From CAZEWZ01 sp964516765 (GTDB lineage Bacteria > Bacteroidota > Bacteroidia > Flavobacteriales > UBA7430), in NCBI GenBank assembly GCA_964516765.1, contig CAZEWZ010000001.1, positions 124,001 through 188,000 on the forward strand: a stretch of DNA of 64,000 nt, read 5' to 3'. This document shows positions 50,227 to 59,074 of this stretch, piece by piece. The notes beneath the pieces are model-generated. The model saw nothing but the letters and a program-made list of their open reading frames with translations. It was not told the DNA's origin and did no database searches. Both the position numbers and the translations under genes were made by a program. The first letter of the stretch is position 1; each line of letters starts with the position of its first letter.

Positions 50227-53200
50227 GTGAAAAAAAATATAAAAAATATAATCTATGCTTTTCTATTTTGCTTTCTACAACAAGCAAATGCACAATGTGA
50301 TTTACCTGAAGAATCTATTTTAAATACTGGCTCTAATCATACAATTTTGATGTTAGATACTTTCTTTACAAATTTCCCAGAACTAGAATCTGTCGCATTT
50401 ATTGTCGCAGTCACCGAATCTGGTTTAGTTGTAGGATCTGCATCTGTAGATGGAGGTGCTCAAGATATTGCTGTTTGGGGAGATGATCCTCAAACACCCC
50501 TAGTTGATGGTGCTCTAGCCGATGATACAATACTATTTCAATTGGTGAACGGATTGGAACTATATGAAATTTTAACAGATCAAATTTTGTATACTACTAA
50601 TTCATTCAATTCGCTGTCAACTGCTAGCTTAAATCTTATCTGTGCTATCGATCAAGCGTTGGGATGTACAGATGAAACTGCTCTAAATTACAATATAGAT
50701 GCAAACACAGATGATGGATCTTGTATTGCAATTGTAAATGGATGTACAGATGAAACTGCACTAAATTATAATGCAGACGCAACTTCAGATGACGGCTCTT
50801 GTTCTCTCGAGGTGTTTGGTTGTACAGATGAAACTGCTCTGAATTATAATGCAGATGCAATATCAGATGATGGATCTTGTATTGCAATTGTAAATGGTTG
50901 TATAGACGAAACTGCACTAAATTACAATGGGGATGCAAACACAGATGATGGATCTTGTATTGCACTCGTAAATGGTTGTACTTTAGATGTCTTTCCTAAT
51001 TATAATTCTGTGGCAAATCTTGATGACGGTTCTTGTAGTTTTAATTCTATAGACGTTTTTGGATGTATGGACGAGCTATATTTGGATTTTGATTCATCTG
51101 TAAATATCTCAAATAATACATGCGATTCACTAATTATTCTTGGTTGTACTAATAATTCTCAATTTGGCTATAATTCATTAGCCAATACTGATGATGGTTC
51201 TTGTGAGGAAATTATAGAAGGTTGTTTAGATTCGAATTATCTAGAATATTCATCAGAAGCGAATATAGATGACGGCTCTTGTCTGATATTAATTGTGCCG
51301 GGTTGCTTAGATCCTCAAGCTCTTAATTACGATGAATTTAGTCAAGTAAATTTTTCAGATATAACTTTTTGTGAATATGAAGGCTGTATGGATTCCCTTT
51401 ATCTTGAATATAATCCCCTAGCTACGCAAGAAAATAACTCTTGCACAATGCTTAAAATATTGGGCTGTACTGATTCTTTGTATGTAGAATATTTCGAATA
51501 TTCTCAAAATTCCGCTGGAATATTTTTATTGGGTTATGCAATAGCAAATGTTAATACAGATGATGGAAGCTGTCAAACTCTTATTGTAGAAGGGTGTATA
51601 TATAATGAATTTGCAAACTATAATATGGAGGCTAATGTTAACTTAGGTTGTGATGATTTAAGTGTCGGCTGTACTGAAACTTGGGCTACAAATTACGATT
51701 CTATTGCAACTGTCTCTATTAATGATTCTTGTTTCAAACTGGGCTGTACGGAATCTAATGCATTTAATTATGATTCTTTCGCCACTCAGGATGATGGTTC
51801 ATGTATTATTTATGGATGTACTATTATTTTCTATCCAAATTTCAACCCATTTGCTACAGATGATGATGGGTCTTGTGAATTTGAGGTTTTAGGTTGTATA
51901 GATTCTACTTATTTTGAGTTTGATCCTCAAGCCAATGTGAATGATGGGTCATGTTTAACTCTTATTGTAGAAGGCTGTATAGACAATACTGCTTTTAATT
52001 TTAACTCCTTAGCAAATATGAACAACGGGACTTGTTATCCTGTTATAGAAGGTTGTATCAATGATGTGAATGCTTTCAATTATACTGCTCCAATTGGAAA
52101 TGTTCAGATAGATGTGAATACTGACGACGGTTCATGTGTTGGAGAGTCTCTTATGGGCTGTACTGATTCTGATGCTTGGAATTATGATTCATTTGCAAAT
52201 ACTGATAATAATTCTTGTAATTATTCAGGTTGTTTAGATCCTGACTATCCCAATTATAACTCAGAGGCTATTATTGAAGACAATCAATCTTGCGATGTAA
52301 ATTCTTCTGATATATATGGGTGTTCAGACCCTGATTTCATCGAAGCATGGGATGTTTTTACCGTTAATGAAACTTCATTTAATCTTATTTCACTCATAGA
52401 TGTTAGTATTGAAAATGGCTCATGTGAGACCTTAATCATCTATGGATGCATTTATGATCCTTTCCTTGAATATGATTTCTCTGCTAATGTAAATCTAGGT
52501 TGTGAAGTTCTAATTCAAGAAGGCTGTATGGATAATGCTTACGTTCAATACAGTCCAGAGAACAATTTAGAAGATGGGTCTTGTTCTTTACTCAAAGTAT
52601 ATGGTTGTCTCGATATAACTGCATATAATTATTTGACCCCATTAGGAGACTCATTGTTAGATGCCAATACTGACGATGGTACTTGTTATCCAATCATTGA
52701 AGGTTGTTTAGATCCTAACGCATTCAATTATATTTCTTTAACTGGTAATGTTTTGGAAGATGCCAATACTGACGACGGAACTTGTTATCCGATCATTGGA
52801 GGTTGTTTAGATCCTAACGCATTCAATTTCATTTCTTTAACTGGTAATATTATGGAAGATGCCAATGCTGACGACGGAACTTGTTATCCAGTCATTGGTG
52901 GTTGTTTAGATGTTTCTGCTTTTAATTATATACTACCGACTGGAGATTCTGAAATAGACGCCAATACGGATGATAATTCTTGTTATCCAATTATATACGG
53001 ATGTATGGATACAAGTGCATTTAATTTTATTCCTCTGGTAAATGTCCAAGTGGATGTCAATACAAATGGAGGAGGTTGTATTGAGAGAATTTATGGATGC
53101 ATTAATCCATCTGCTTTTAACTATGATGCTTCAGCTAACTCAATGGACGAAAGTCTTTGTATTCCTGTCATAAACGGATGTACAGATTCTAATTCATTTA

Positions 53201-56052
53201 ATTATAATTCACTTGCAAATACAGAAAATGGATTATGTATACCCAGTAATTTTGGATGTTTAGATCCTGCTGCTCTTAATTTCAATGATTATGATTATGA
53301 TGGAATATCTAATCCATTAACTAACGATCTTGCGATAGATATTAATATTTCAGACGGCACCTGTATTACCTTAGTAGAGGGCTGTACTGATGAGTTGGCT
53401 ATTAATTTTGAAATCAATGCCAATTCAGATAATGGCTCCTGTATTGAACTTTTACTGGGGTGTATAAACCAAAATGCATTCAACTTTAATGTGAGTGCAA
53501 ATACAGACGATGGTACATGTATTGAAGTAATAAATGGATGTATGAATCCAGCATCATTCAATTATATCCCAGCGGCAAATACAGACGATAATTCCTGTAT
53601 AGATATTGTTGAAGGTTGTATCGATGAAACTGCTCTCAATTATAATGAAGATGCAAATACAGACATCGGTTCGTGTATATCAGTTATAGAAGGTTGTACT
53701 GATGAATCAGCATTTAATTACAATGACTATGACAGCGATGGTGAGTCAAATATATTTACGGGAATTGATGGTGTTGATGTAAATACAGAAGACGGATCTT
53801 GTTATCCTTTCATAGAAGGTTGTACAGATGTTTTGGCGTATAATTATGTACAAGAAACAGGAGATGCTCAAATTGATGCTAATACCAATGATGGCTCATG
53901 TTATCCGATAATATCTGGATGTCTAGATCCATTAGCTTTTAATTATCTAATGCCTTCAGGAAATGTTCAATTAGATGTCAATACAGATAATGAATCTTGT
54001 TATCCATTTATTGAAGGTTGTATGGATGAAGCTAGCTTTAACTATTCGAATACAGGAAATGTTCAACAAGATGTTAATACGGAAAATGGCTCATGTTATC
54101 CTATTATAGAAGGTTGTATCGATTCTACAGCATACAATTTTATACCACATATTGGTGATGTTCAAATTGATCCCAATACCGATGATGGCACTTGTTTTGA
54201 TGTGATTCTTGGTTGTATGGATTCTAATGCATATAATTTCAACGATTATGATGGAGACGGTATTTCAAATGCAATTACTGGAAATTTAGGTGTAGATGTA
54301 AATACCATCGATAATTCTTGTATCCCATATGTTTTAGGCTGTACCGATAATGGTTTGAACCTAAATGGTGGAAGTCTTGTTGCAGATTTTGACGGAGATG
54401 CACTTCCAGCTTTTAATTATAATTCTTCAGCTAATACCGATGATGCTTCTTGCTATGCGATTGTATTTGGTTGTAGTGACTCACTAGCAATTAATTATAA
54501 TGATTTGGATGGAGATAACATTTCGGATTCTATTAGTATGATTCTTGGAATGGATGTCAATATAGATGATGGGTCATGTTATTATGTTGTTGAGGGTTGT
54601 ATGGATAGTACAGCATTCAATTATAATGACATAGATGGAGATAATTTCCCTGATCCAAGTACAGGTATTCTGTTTGATGTCAACACGGATAATGGGACCT
54701 GTTTTGCAATTGTAGAGGGGTGTACAGATCCTTTAGCCTTTAATTTTAATGATTATAATCTAGATAATATAACAGACCCTACCACTGGAGTATTAGGTAT
54801 TGACGTCAATACTGATGATGGTTCTTGTTATGAGATTTTGGAAGGATGTATGAATGAGTTTGCATTTAATTTTAATGATATCGACGGCGATGGGTTCTCT
54901 GATACTTTGACGAATATTTTAGGCGTTGATATTAACACCGATGATTCATCTTGTGTTCCTATTATTATTGGATGTTTAAATTCTGCTGCCATAAACTATA
55001 CTGAAGAGGCAAATACAGATAATGGAACATGTATTATTGAAGGTTGTTTGGATTCCATAGCAGACAATTATAATCCAGAAGCAAATTTCTTTACTTATTG
55101 TGAGTACATAGGATGTATGAATGAATATGCTTGTAACTATGTTGAAATTGCAAATGTTGAGTTAGAATGCATTTACCCTCAGGCTTTTTATAATTGTGAT
55201 TCGGTTTGTTTGTCTGATATAGATTTAGATGGTATTTGCGATGAGTTAGAAACATACGGATGTACGGATGTGCAAGCACTAAACTTCGATTCCTTAGCAA
55301 CTGAAGATAATAATTCATGCTACACCGAATTAATTGTTACATATGTTGTGAATGATGTACTTTGTTATGGTGAATTCGGCTCAATAGAACTTGAGATTTC
55401 TGGAGGTAAAGCTCCTATTGAAATTAATTCTTTTGGAGTGGATTTGAATCAGATTCCACCAGGAGAGGGTTATTTAATTTATATTTCTGACGCGAGTGGG
55501 TTTGAATACTCATTTGGCGGACAGGCGGCAAATTTTATTCCTGCTTTTGATATACTTTCTCCAGATATTGAGATAGAAGTCGAGCTTGATTATGATGAAG
55601 ATGATCAAGAGATTTCTTTCTCAACCAATTCAGATGATTACACATTTTCTTGGTATGTGAATGGTGAGTTGGATACTTCGTTAGATTCTGATTTAATCGT
55701 AAATATCCAGAATGGTTTGTATGCATTAAGTTTTGAAGATGAATACGGTTGTGTAGTGAATCTGGATACACTTATTTTGAATGTAGGATTAGATGAATTT
55801 AACCTAAAGTCATTAGATATCTATCCTAATCCCTCTAACGGTCTAATAAATATTCGATATGAGTTGAATGAGAAATCGACTTCTAGAATCCGATTGATTA
55901 ATTTAGCTGGAGAGATTTTGTATACTTTTGAAGTGGAAGAAAAGATAGTAGTAAAAAATTCTATTGAATTGTTTGATATTCCTGCTGGAATGTATCTGAT
56001 AGAAATTGAATCAGATGGTCAGATTATCCATAGAAGAATATCCATAAAGTAA
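50227..56052 (+). CDS. Giant secreted cysteine-repeat protein with T9SS type A sorting domain
   Basis: A 1941-residue surface protein starting with GTG. Domains: signal peptide (1-22, ANAQ); a domain shared with the upstream gene (about 35-135); about 50 tandem two-cysteine repeats of the type GCTDxxAxNYNxxANTDDGSC (about residues 146-1698); a SprB-like or Ig-like region with LCYGEFGSIELEISGGKAP (about 1705-1850); and a T9SS type A sorting domain (about 1862-1941: IYPNPSNGLINIRY, IPAGMYLIEIES). Repeats come in short, medium and long classes; the long class carries DGDGIS-type calcium-like loops. Likely a long surface adhesin or filament; binding partner unknown. Confidence 0.85.
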   Translation: MKKNIKNIIYAFLFCFLQQANAQCDLPEESILNTGSNHTILMLDTFFTNFPELESVAFIVAVTESGLVVGSASVDGGAQDIAVWGDDPQTPLVDGALADDTILFQLVNGLELYEILTDQILYTTNSFNSLSTASLNLICAIDQALGCTDETALNYNIDANTDDGSCIAIVNGCTDETALNYNADATSDDGSCSLEVFGCTDETALNYNADAISDDGSCIAIVNGCIDETALNYNGDANTDDGSCIALVNGCTLDVFPNYNSVANLDDGSCSFNSIDVFGCMDELYLDFDSSVNISNNTCDSLIILGCTNNSQFGYNSLANTDDGSCEEIIEGCLDSNYLEYSSEANIDDGSCLILIVPGCLDPQALNYDEFSQVNFSDITFCEYEGCMDSLYLEYNPLATQENNSCTMLKILGCTDSLYVEYFEYSQNSAGIFLLGYAIANVNTDDGSCQTLIVEGCIYNEFANYNMEANVNLGCDDLSVGCTETWATNYDSIATVSINDSCFKLGCTESNAFNYDSFATQDDGSCIIYGCTIIFYPNFNPFATDDDGSCEFEVLGCIDSTYFEFDPQANVNDGSCLTLIVEGCIDNTAFNFNSLANMNNGTCYPVIEGCINDVNAFNYTAPIGNVQIDVNTDDGSCVGESLMGCTDSDAWNYDSFANTDNNSCNYSGCLDPDYPNYNSEAIIEDNQSCDVNSSDIYGCSDPDFIEAWDVFTVNETSFNLISLIDVSIENGSCETLIIYGCIYDPFLEYDFSANVNLGCEVLIQEGCMDNAYVQYSPENNLEDGSCSLLKVYGCLDITAYNYLTPLGDSLLDANTDDGTCYPIIEGCLDPNAFNYISLTGNVLEDANTDDGTCYPIIGGCLDPNAFNFISLTGNIMEDANADDGTCYPVIGGCLDVSAFNYILPTGDSEIDANTDDNSCYPIIYGCMDTSAFNFIPLVNVQVDVNTNGGGCIERIYGCINPSAFNYDASANSMDESLCIPVINGCTDSNSFNYNSLANTENGLCIPSNFGCLDPAALNFNDYDYDGISNPLTNDLAIDINISDGTCITLVEGCTDELAINFEINANSDNGSCIELLLGCINQNAFNFNVSANTDDGTCIEVINGCMNPASFNYIPAANTDDNSCIDIVEGCIDETALNYNEDANTDIGSCISVIEGCTDESAFNYNDYDSDGESNIFTGIDGVDVNTEDGSCYPFIEGCTDVLAYNYVQETGDAQIDANTNDGSCYPIISGCLDPLAFNYLMPSGNVQLDVNTDNESCYPFIEGCMDEASFNYSNTGNVQQDVNTENGSCYPIIEGCIDSTAYNFIPHIGDVQIDPNTDDGTCFDVILGCMDSNAYNFNDYDGDGISNAITGNLGVDVNTIDNSCIPYVLGCTDNGLNLNGGSLVADFDGDALPAFNYNSSANTDDASCYAIVFGCSDSLAINYNDLDGDNISDSISMILGMDVNIDDGSCYYVVEGCMDSTAFNYNDIDGDNFPDPSTGILFDVNTDNGTCFAIVEGCTDPLAFNFNDYNLDNITDPTTGVLGIDVNTDDGSCYEILEGCMNEFAFNFNDIDGDGFSDTLTNILGVDINTDDSSCVPIIIGCLNSAAINYTEEANTDNGTCIIEGCLDSIADNYNPEANFFTYCEYIGCMNEYACNYVEIANVELECIYPQAFYNCDSVCLSDIDLDGICDELETYGCTDVQALNFDSLATEDNNSCYTELIVTYVVNDVLCYGEFGSIELEISGGKAPIEINSFGVDLNQIPPGEGYLIYISDASGFEYSFGGQAANFIPAFDILSPDIEIEVELDYDEDDQEISFSTNSDDYTFSWYVNGELDTSLDSDLIVNIQNGLYALSFEDEYGCVVNLDTLILNVGLDEFNLKSLDIYPNPSNGLINIRYELNEKSTSRIRLINLAGEILYTFEVEEKIVVKNSIELFDIPAGMYLIEIESDGQIIHRRISIK
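50662..55320 (+). repeat. About 50 tandem two-cysteine GC...GSC repeats
   Basis: Counted by eye as about 50 units, each starting with Gly-Cys and ending near Gly-Ser/Thr-Cys. Lengths fall into three classes: short (23-27 residues), medium (about 32-34, with TGNVQxDVNTDDGTCYP) and long (about 41-44, with an acidic DYDGDGISN insertion). Units 1-4 are nearly identical in DNA (50662-50980), which indicates recent duplication, and units 24-26 also resemble each other closely. Each unit brings one intra-repeat disulfide candidate. Confidence 0.85.
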
Positions 56053-56082
56053 GATTGATTTAAATATCGACAATATGAAAAA

Positions 56083-56108
56083 AAACCACCTTTACAGATG
56101 GCTTTTTT
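56083..56108 (+). terminator. Weak terminator after the giant gene
   Basis: AAAACCACCTTTACAGATGGCTTTTTT: CCACCT pairs imperfectly with AGATGG around TTAC, flanked by an A-run and followed by a T-run. Confidence 0.5.
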
Positions 56109-56152
56109 AGTAGTGTTATACTCCTATTTCGGCAGTTTAAAATAAGTTCTCA

Positions 56153-56257
56153 ATGAAAAATTGGCTTAAAAAAATTGGTCTGATTGGATTTATATTTTTT
56201 TTAATCAAGGGGTTAATTTGGTTGGCACTATTTTATGGTGTGACTCAATATTTTTAA
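56153..56257 (+). CDS. Small 34-residue membrane protein
   Basis: A short frame: MKNWLKKIGLIGFIFFLIKG followed by LIWLALFYGVTQYF and TAA, with two short hydrophobic stretches around a Lys. Very similar small proteins (basic N-terminus, GxxGFxFFLIKGL) occur widely in Flavobacteriia and are sometimes mis-annotated as synthetase fragments. The function is unknown. It is too short for usual gene calling. Confidence 0.6.
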   Translation: MKNWLKKIGLIGFIFFLIKGLIWLALFYGVTQYF

Positions 56258-56592
56258 GTCCAATTGATTAATACTTTTATATTTTTTGAAATTATTGTTT
56301 TAATCATTTGTTTCAATTTCCTATTGAAATTTATTATCTTCTCATTTCGTTAATTAATGCTCTGGCAGAAAGTTAATTATGGATTCATTGAGTCGTTTAA
56401 TTTTGGCTACCTTTATGGTGATATTAGTTTGTTATTAAATCTAATGTTAGAAAAGTGCTTAATTAAACGAAATGCTATACCTAAATCGTAATTATAAATT
56501 TTTAAAATCAATTACGATTTTATCTCCAATCCGGAGATAATATTTCCCAAGGCATATGTTTGTGTATAAATTATCGAAATAATACATCATTT
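56258..56592. other. Non-coding interval with two adjacent palindromes before the nitroreductase
   Basis: No gene is visible. An 11-bp inverted repeat (AAATCGTAATT at 56483 and AATTACGATTT at 56510, 16-bp spacer) and directly after it an 8-bp hairpin (TTATCTCC at 56520 and GGAGATAA at 56533) precede a -7 box TATGTTTG (56555-56562) of the nitroreductase gene. Confidence 0.6.
56555..56562 (+). promoter_or_regulatory. -7 promoter box of the nitroreductase gene
   Basis: TATGTTTG matches TAnnTTTG exactly, 30 bp before the ATG at 56593. It supports that start over the upstream frame start at 56560. Two palindromes lie just upstream and could be operators. Confidence 0.5.
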
Positions 56593-57321
56593 ATGGAGAA
56601 ATCAGTCTCTGAAGCTATATCATATAGGCGTTCAGTTCGATCGTATCAAAAAATAGATATCGATGACGACAAGGTGGAAGATTGTCTTAAAAATGCATCG
56701 ATTGCTCCTAATAGTAGCAATCTTCAGTTGTGGGAGTTTTATCATGTAAGTTCGACAAAGAAAATAAAAGAACTTTCTAAGGCCTGCTTTAATCAGTCCG
56801 CTGCTAGAACAGCAAATCGTTTGGTGGTGTTTATTGCCCGAAAAGATCTTTGGAGAAGAAGAGCCAAGTCAAATCTAGATTTTTTAAATCAAAGTTTTGA
56901 TAAGCCCGATCAAAATATACGACTTCTGAAAAGAAAAAAACAAGTGAATACATACTACTCCAAACTTATACCTGGATTATATATAGATTTTTTAGGAGTT
57001 TTCGGCCTTATAAAATATTTCGTTTGTCATATGATTGGGTTATTTAGACCTATTTATCGTCAGACTCGAATAAGCGACATGAGAATCGTAGCGCATAAAA
57101 GTTGTGCATTGGCTGCGCAGAATTTTATGATTAGTATGGCCGCCATTGGATATGATACTTGCCCTATGGAAGGCTTTGATTCCATGCGGGTCAAGCAGAT
57201 TCTTGATTTGCCATATTCTGCTGAAGTAACAATGGTTGTTAGTTGTGGTATTCGAGAAAGTTCTGGCGTATATGGGTCTCAATTTAGAGTTCCTTTTGAG
57301 GAAGTGTATTATCGTATTTAA
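56593..57321 (+). CDS. Nitroreductase-family protein
   Basis: A 242-residue FMN-binding nitroreductase-fold protein. The N-terminal segment SYRRSVRSYQKIDID and the SNLQLWEFYHVS region match the family, as does the LAAQNFMISMAAIGYDTCPM segment that normally binds FMN. It would reduce nitro- or quinone-type compounds with NAD(P)H. The middle region (LIKYFVCHMIGLFRPIYRQ) is more hydrophobic than usual. It lies alone between two gaps. Confidence 0.8.
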   Translation: MEKSVSEAISYRRSVRSYQKIDIDDDKVEDCLKNASIAPNSSNLQLWEFYHVSSTKKIKELSKACFNQSAARTANRLVVFIARKDLWRRRAKSNLDFLNQSFDKPDQNIRLLKRKKQVNTYYSKLIPGLYIDFLGVFGLIKYFVCHMIGLFRPIYRQTRISDMRIVAHKSCALAAQNFMISMAAIGYDTCPMEGFDSMRVKQILDLPYSAEVTMVVSCGIRESSGVYGSQFRVPFEEVYYRI

Positions 57322-57452
57322 CATTATAGATTACATTAAGTTTTGTGCTATTGAAGTTTAATTTACTATTTTAGAAGCATAAATATTTGTCTGATGGTTT
57401 CAACTTGAGATGCATCGGTTTATATATAAACATAATCAAAAAATAATCTGAC

Positions 57453-57551
57453 ATGGGAAAAGGAAAAGATGCTAAGAAAAACGTCAAGAAAGAAGCCTCC
57501 AAATCACCAAAAGAAAAAAAAGCAGAGAAACGATTAAAAAAAAATAAATAG
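57453..57551 (+). CDS. Small Lys-rich basic protein
   Basis: A 32-residue frame MGKGKDAKKNVKKEASKSPK... rich in Lys, ending in KKNK and TAG, with an A-rich leader. Similar short Lys-rich proteins occur in many Bacteroidota genomes; their role is unknown, and nucleic-acid or ribosome binding would fit the charge. The frame could also be chance in A-rich DNA, but the clean start and coherent composition argue for a gene. Confidence 0.5.
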   Translation: MGKGKDAKKNVKKEASKSPKEKKAEKRLKKNK

Positions 57552-58090
57552 TCCAATTTGCGACTTTATCTAATAGACTAACATTCAAGCAAACTAGTTG
57601 TTATTCTTTTTCTGCTCCATTACTGAGAAATTAATGGTGAAGAAGAATTGAATTTTTTTTTAGAGCAAATATATCTAGGTTATGGCTCTATCTCCAGAGC
57701 TAGCAGAGTAACAATTTCATGTACAATCAAAAGATTTAGGTATTACATCTACCCAGTTATTAAAAAAATATTTCTAAAGTAGACGCTTCTGGGCGTAAGT
57801 GTGAGCCCAATTTCAATCAAATTCTATTTTACGCATACTACGATGGTTCTTTAGATAAAAATAAGGTTGATCGAATAGCAAATTCTTAGGCTGTTCTAAT
57901 CCAAATAAGTAAGAGTTTTTTTTTAATTATTGCATTCACCATTTTTTTATTAATATGTCTTATGAAGTCCGTATTTAACTTTTCAACAAAATATCAGAGT
58001 TATAATTTTACACAATTTTTTAAGACCAAATTCTTGTATAAACCTTATTATCAGCTAAAATTAAATTCCTCACTAAATAAAAGGGATTCA
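57552..58090. other. Gene-free interval, possibly a decayed gene
   Basis: No intact gene is visible. On the plus strand between about 57683 and 57888 protein-like phrases occur (MALSPELAE, then SKDLGITSTQLLKK, then CEPNFNQILFYAYYDGSLDK) but are broken by stops and a frame change. They could be remains of one gene. No family was recognised. The promoter of the ribosomal operon follows at 58094. Confidence 0.4.
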
Positions 58091-58093
58091 CCA

Positions 58094-58124
58094 TTTGTTT
58101 ACTCGTTGAAAAGTTATACATTTG
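58094..58124 (+). promoter_or_regulatory. Promoter of the rpsL operon
   Basis: TTTG (58094-58097), a 19-bp spacer and TACATTTG (58117-58124) match the Bacteroidota consensus TTTG-N19-TAnnTTTG exactly. Transcription would begin about 58130, some 50 bp before rpsL. Confidence 0.8.
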
Positions 58125-58127
58125 CGT

Positions 58128-58144
58128 TCCCTAAAAATTAGGGA
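58128..58144 (+). promoter_or_regulatory. Hairpin at the start of the rpsL leader RNA
   Basis: TCCCTAA and TTAGGGA form a 7-bp stem with an AAA loop at the very 5' end of the predicted transcript. It could protect the RNA end or bind a regulator such as a ribosomal protein. Confidence 0.5.
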
Positions 58145-58179
58145 TTGTATATAATAGAATTATAAATCAAAAAAGTAAT

Positions 58180-58554
58180 ATGCCTACTATTCAACAGTTG
58201 GTACGAAAAGGCCGCGTTAAATTTACTAAAAAAAGTAAGTCAGCCGCATTAGATGCTTGTCCTCAAAGAAGAGGTGTTTGTACTCGTGTATATACTACGA
58301 CTCCAAAAAAGCCTAATTCTGCTATGCGTAAAGTAGCCAGGGTAAGGTTGACTAATGGAAACGAAGTAAATGCATATATACCGGGTGAAGGTCACAACTT
58401 GCAAGAGCACTCTATTGTTTTGGTTCGAGGCGGGAGAGTAAAAGATCTTCCAGGTGTTCGATACCATATCGTTAGAGGTACTTTGGATACAGCTGGTGTT
58501 GATGGGCGTACGCAAAGACGTTCTAAGTACGGGGCTAAAAAACCTAAAAAGTAA
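58180..58554 (+). CDS. rpsL: 30S ribosomal protein S12
   Basis: A 124-residue S12 at the decoding centre of the 30S subunit. It contains TTPKKPNSAMRKVARVRL and VRGGRVKDLPGVRYH; the lysines in PKKPNS and RVKDLPG are wild type, so there is no streptomycin-resistance change. The Cys-containing segment ALDACPQRRGVCTRVY is normal. It is first in the str-type operon, after a clear promoter. Confidence 0.95.
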   Translation: MPTIQQLVRKGRVKFTKKSKSAALDACPQRRGVCTRVYTTTPKKPNSAMRKVARVRLTNGNEVNAYIPGEGHNLQEHSIVLVRGGRVKDLPGVRYHIVRGTLDTAGVDGRTQRRSKYGAKKPKK

Positions 58555-58581
58555 TCAGAGCAATCTGAAGAAAAAAGTAAA

Positions 58582-59055
58582 ATGAGAAAAGCAAAAGCTA
58601 AAAAAAGAGTCTTGTTGCCAGACCCTAAGTTTAACGATACGTTAGTAACGCGGTTTGTAAATAACTTAATGTTGGATGGTAAGAAGAGTACTGCGTTCAA
58701 AATTTTTTATGATGCTATTGACATCATCGAAGACAAGAGCGGAGACGAAGAAGCTGGTTTGGATATATTCAAAAAAGGGTTGCAGAATGTTACGCCTCAA
58801 GTAGAAGTACGAAGTAGACGAGTGGGGGGAGCAACTTTCCAAATACCAATGCAGATTCGTCCGGACAGGAAGTTGTCTTTAGGCATGAAGTGGTTGATTT
58901 CATTCACGCGAAAACGGAATGAAAAAACTATGGCGCTTAGATTGGCTAATGAAGTAATGGCTGCCTCACGCGAAGAGGGTTCTGCTGTAAAGAAGAGATC
59001 CGATGTTCACCGTATGGCGGAAGCGAACAAAGCATTTTCTCACTTTAGATTTTAA
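58582..59055 (+). CDS. rpsG: 30S ribosomal protein S7
   Basis: A 157-residue S7 that nucleates the head of the 30S subunit and contacts 16S rRNA and the exit site. It begins MRKAKAKKRVLLPDPKF and shows QVEVRSRRVGGATFQIPM and the C-terminal KRSDVHRMAEANKAFSHFRF. In E. coli S7 is the repressor of this operon; regulation here cannot be seen. Confidence 0.95.
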   Translation: MRKAKAKKRVLLPDPKFNDTLVTRFVNNLMLDGKKSTAFKIFYDAIDIIEDKSGDEEAGLDIFKKGLQNVTPQVEVRSRRVGGATFQIPMQIRPDRKLSLGMKWLISFTRKRNEKTMALRLANEVMAASREEGSAVKKRSDVHRMAEANKAFSHFRF

Positions 59056-59074
59056 TCATTAGGAATTACAAAAA

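Noticed and set aside
50645..50965. Open frame of 106 codons on the minus strand inside the giant gene
   Set aside because: It is the antisense reading of four near-identical repeats; its His/Leu-rich repetitive sequence follows from the repeat DNA.
50227..56052. Cysteine-repeat DNA as a possible CRISPR-like array
   Set aside because: The units are coding, of unequal length and diverged; there are no identical short repeats separated by unique spacers.
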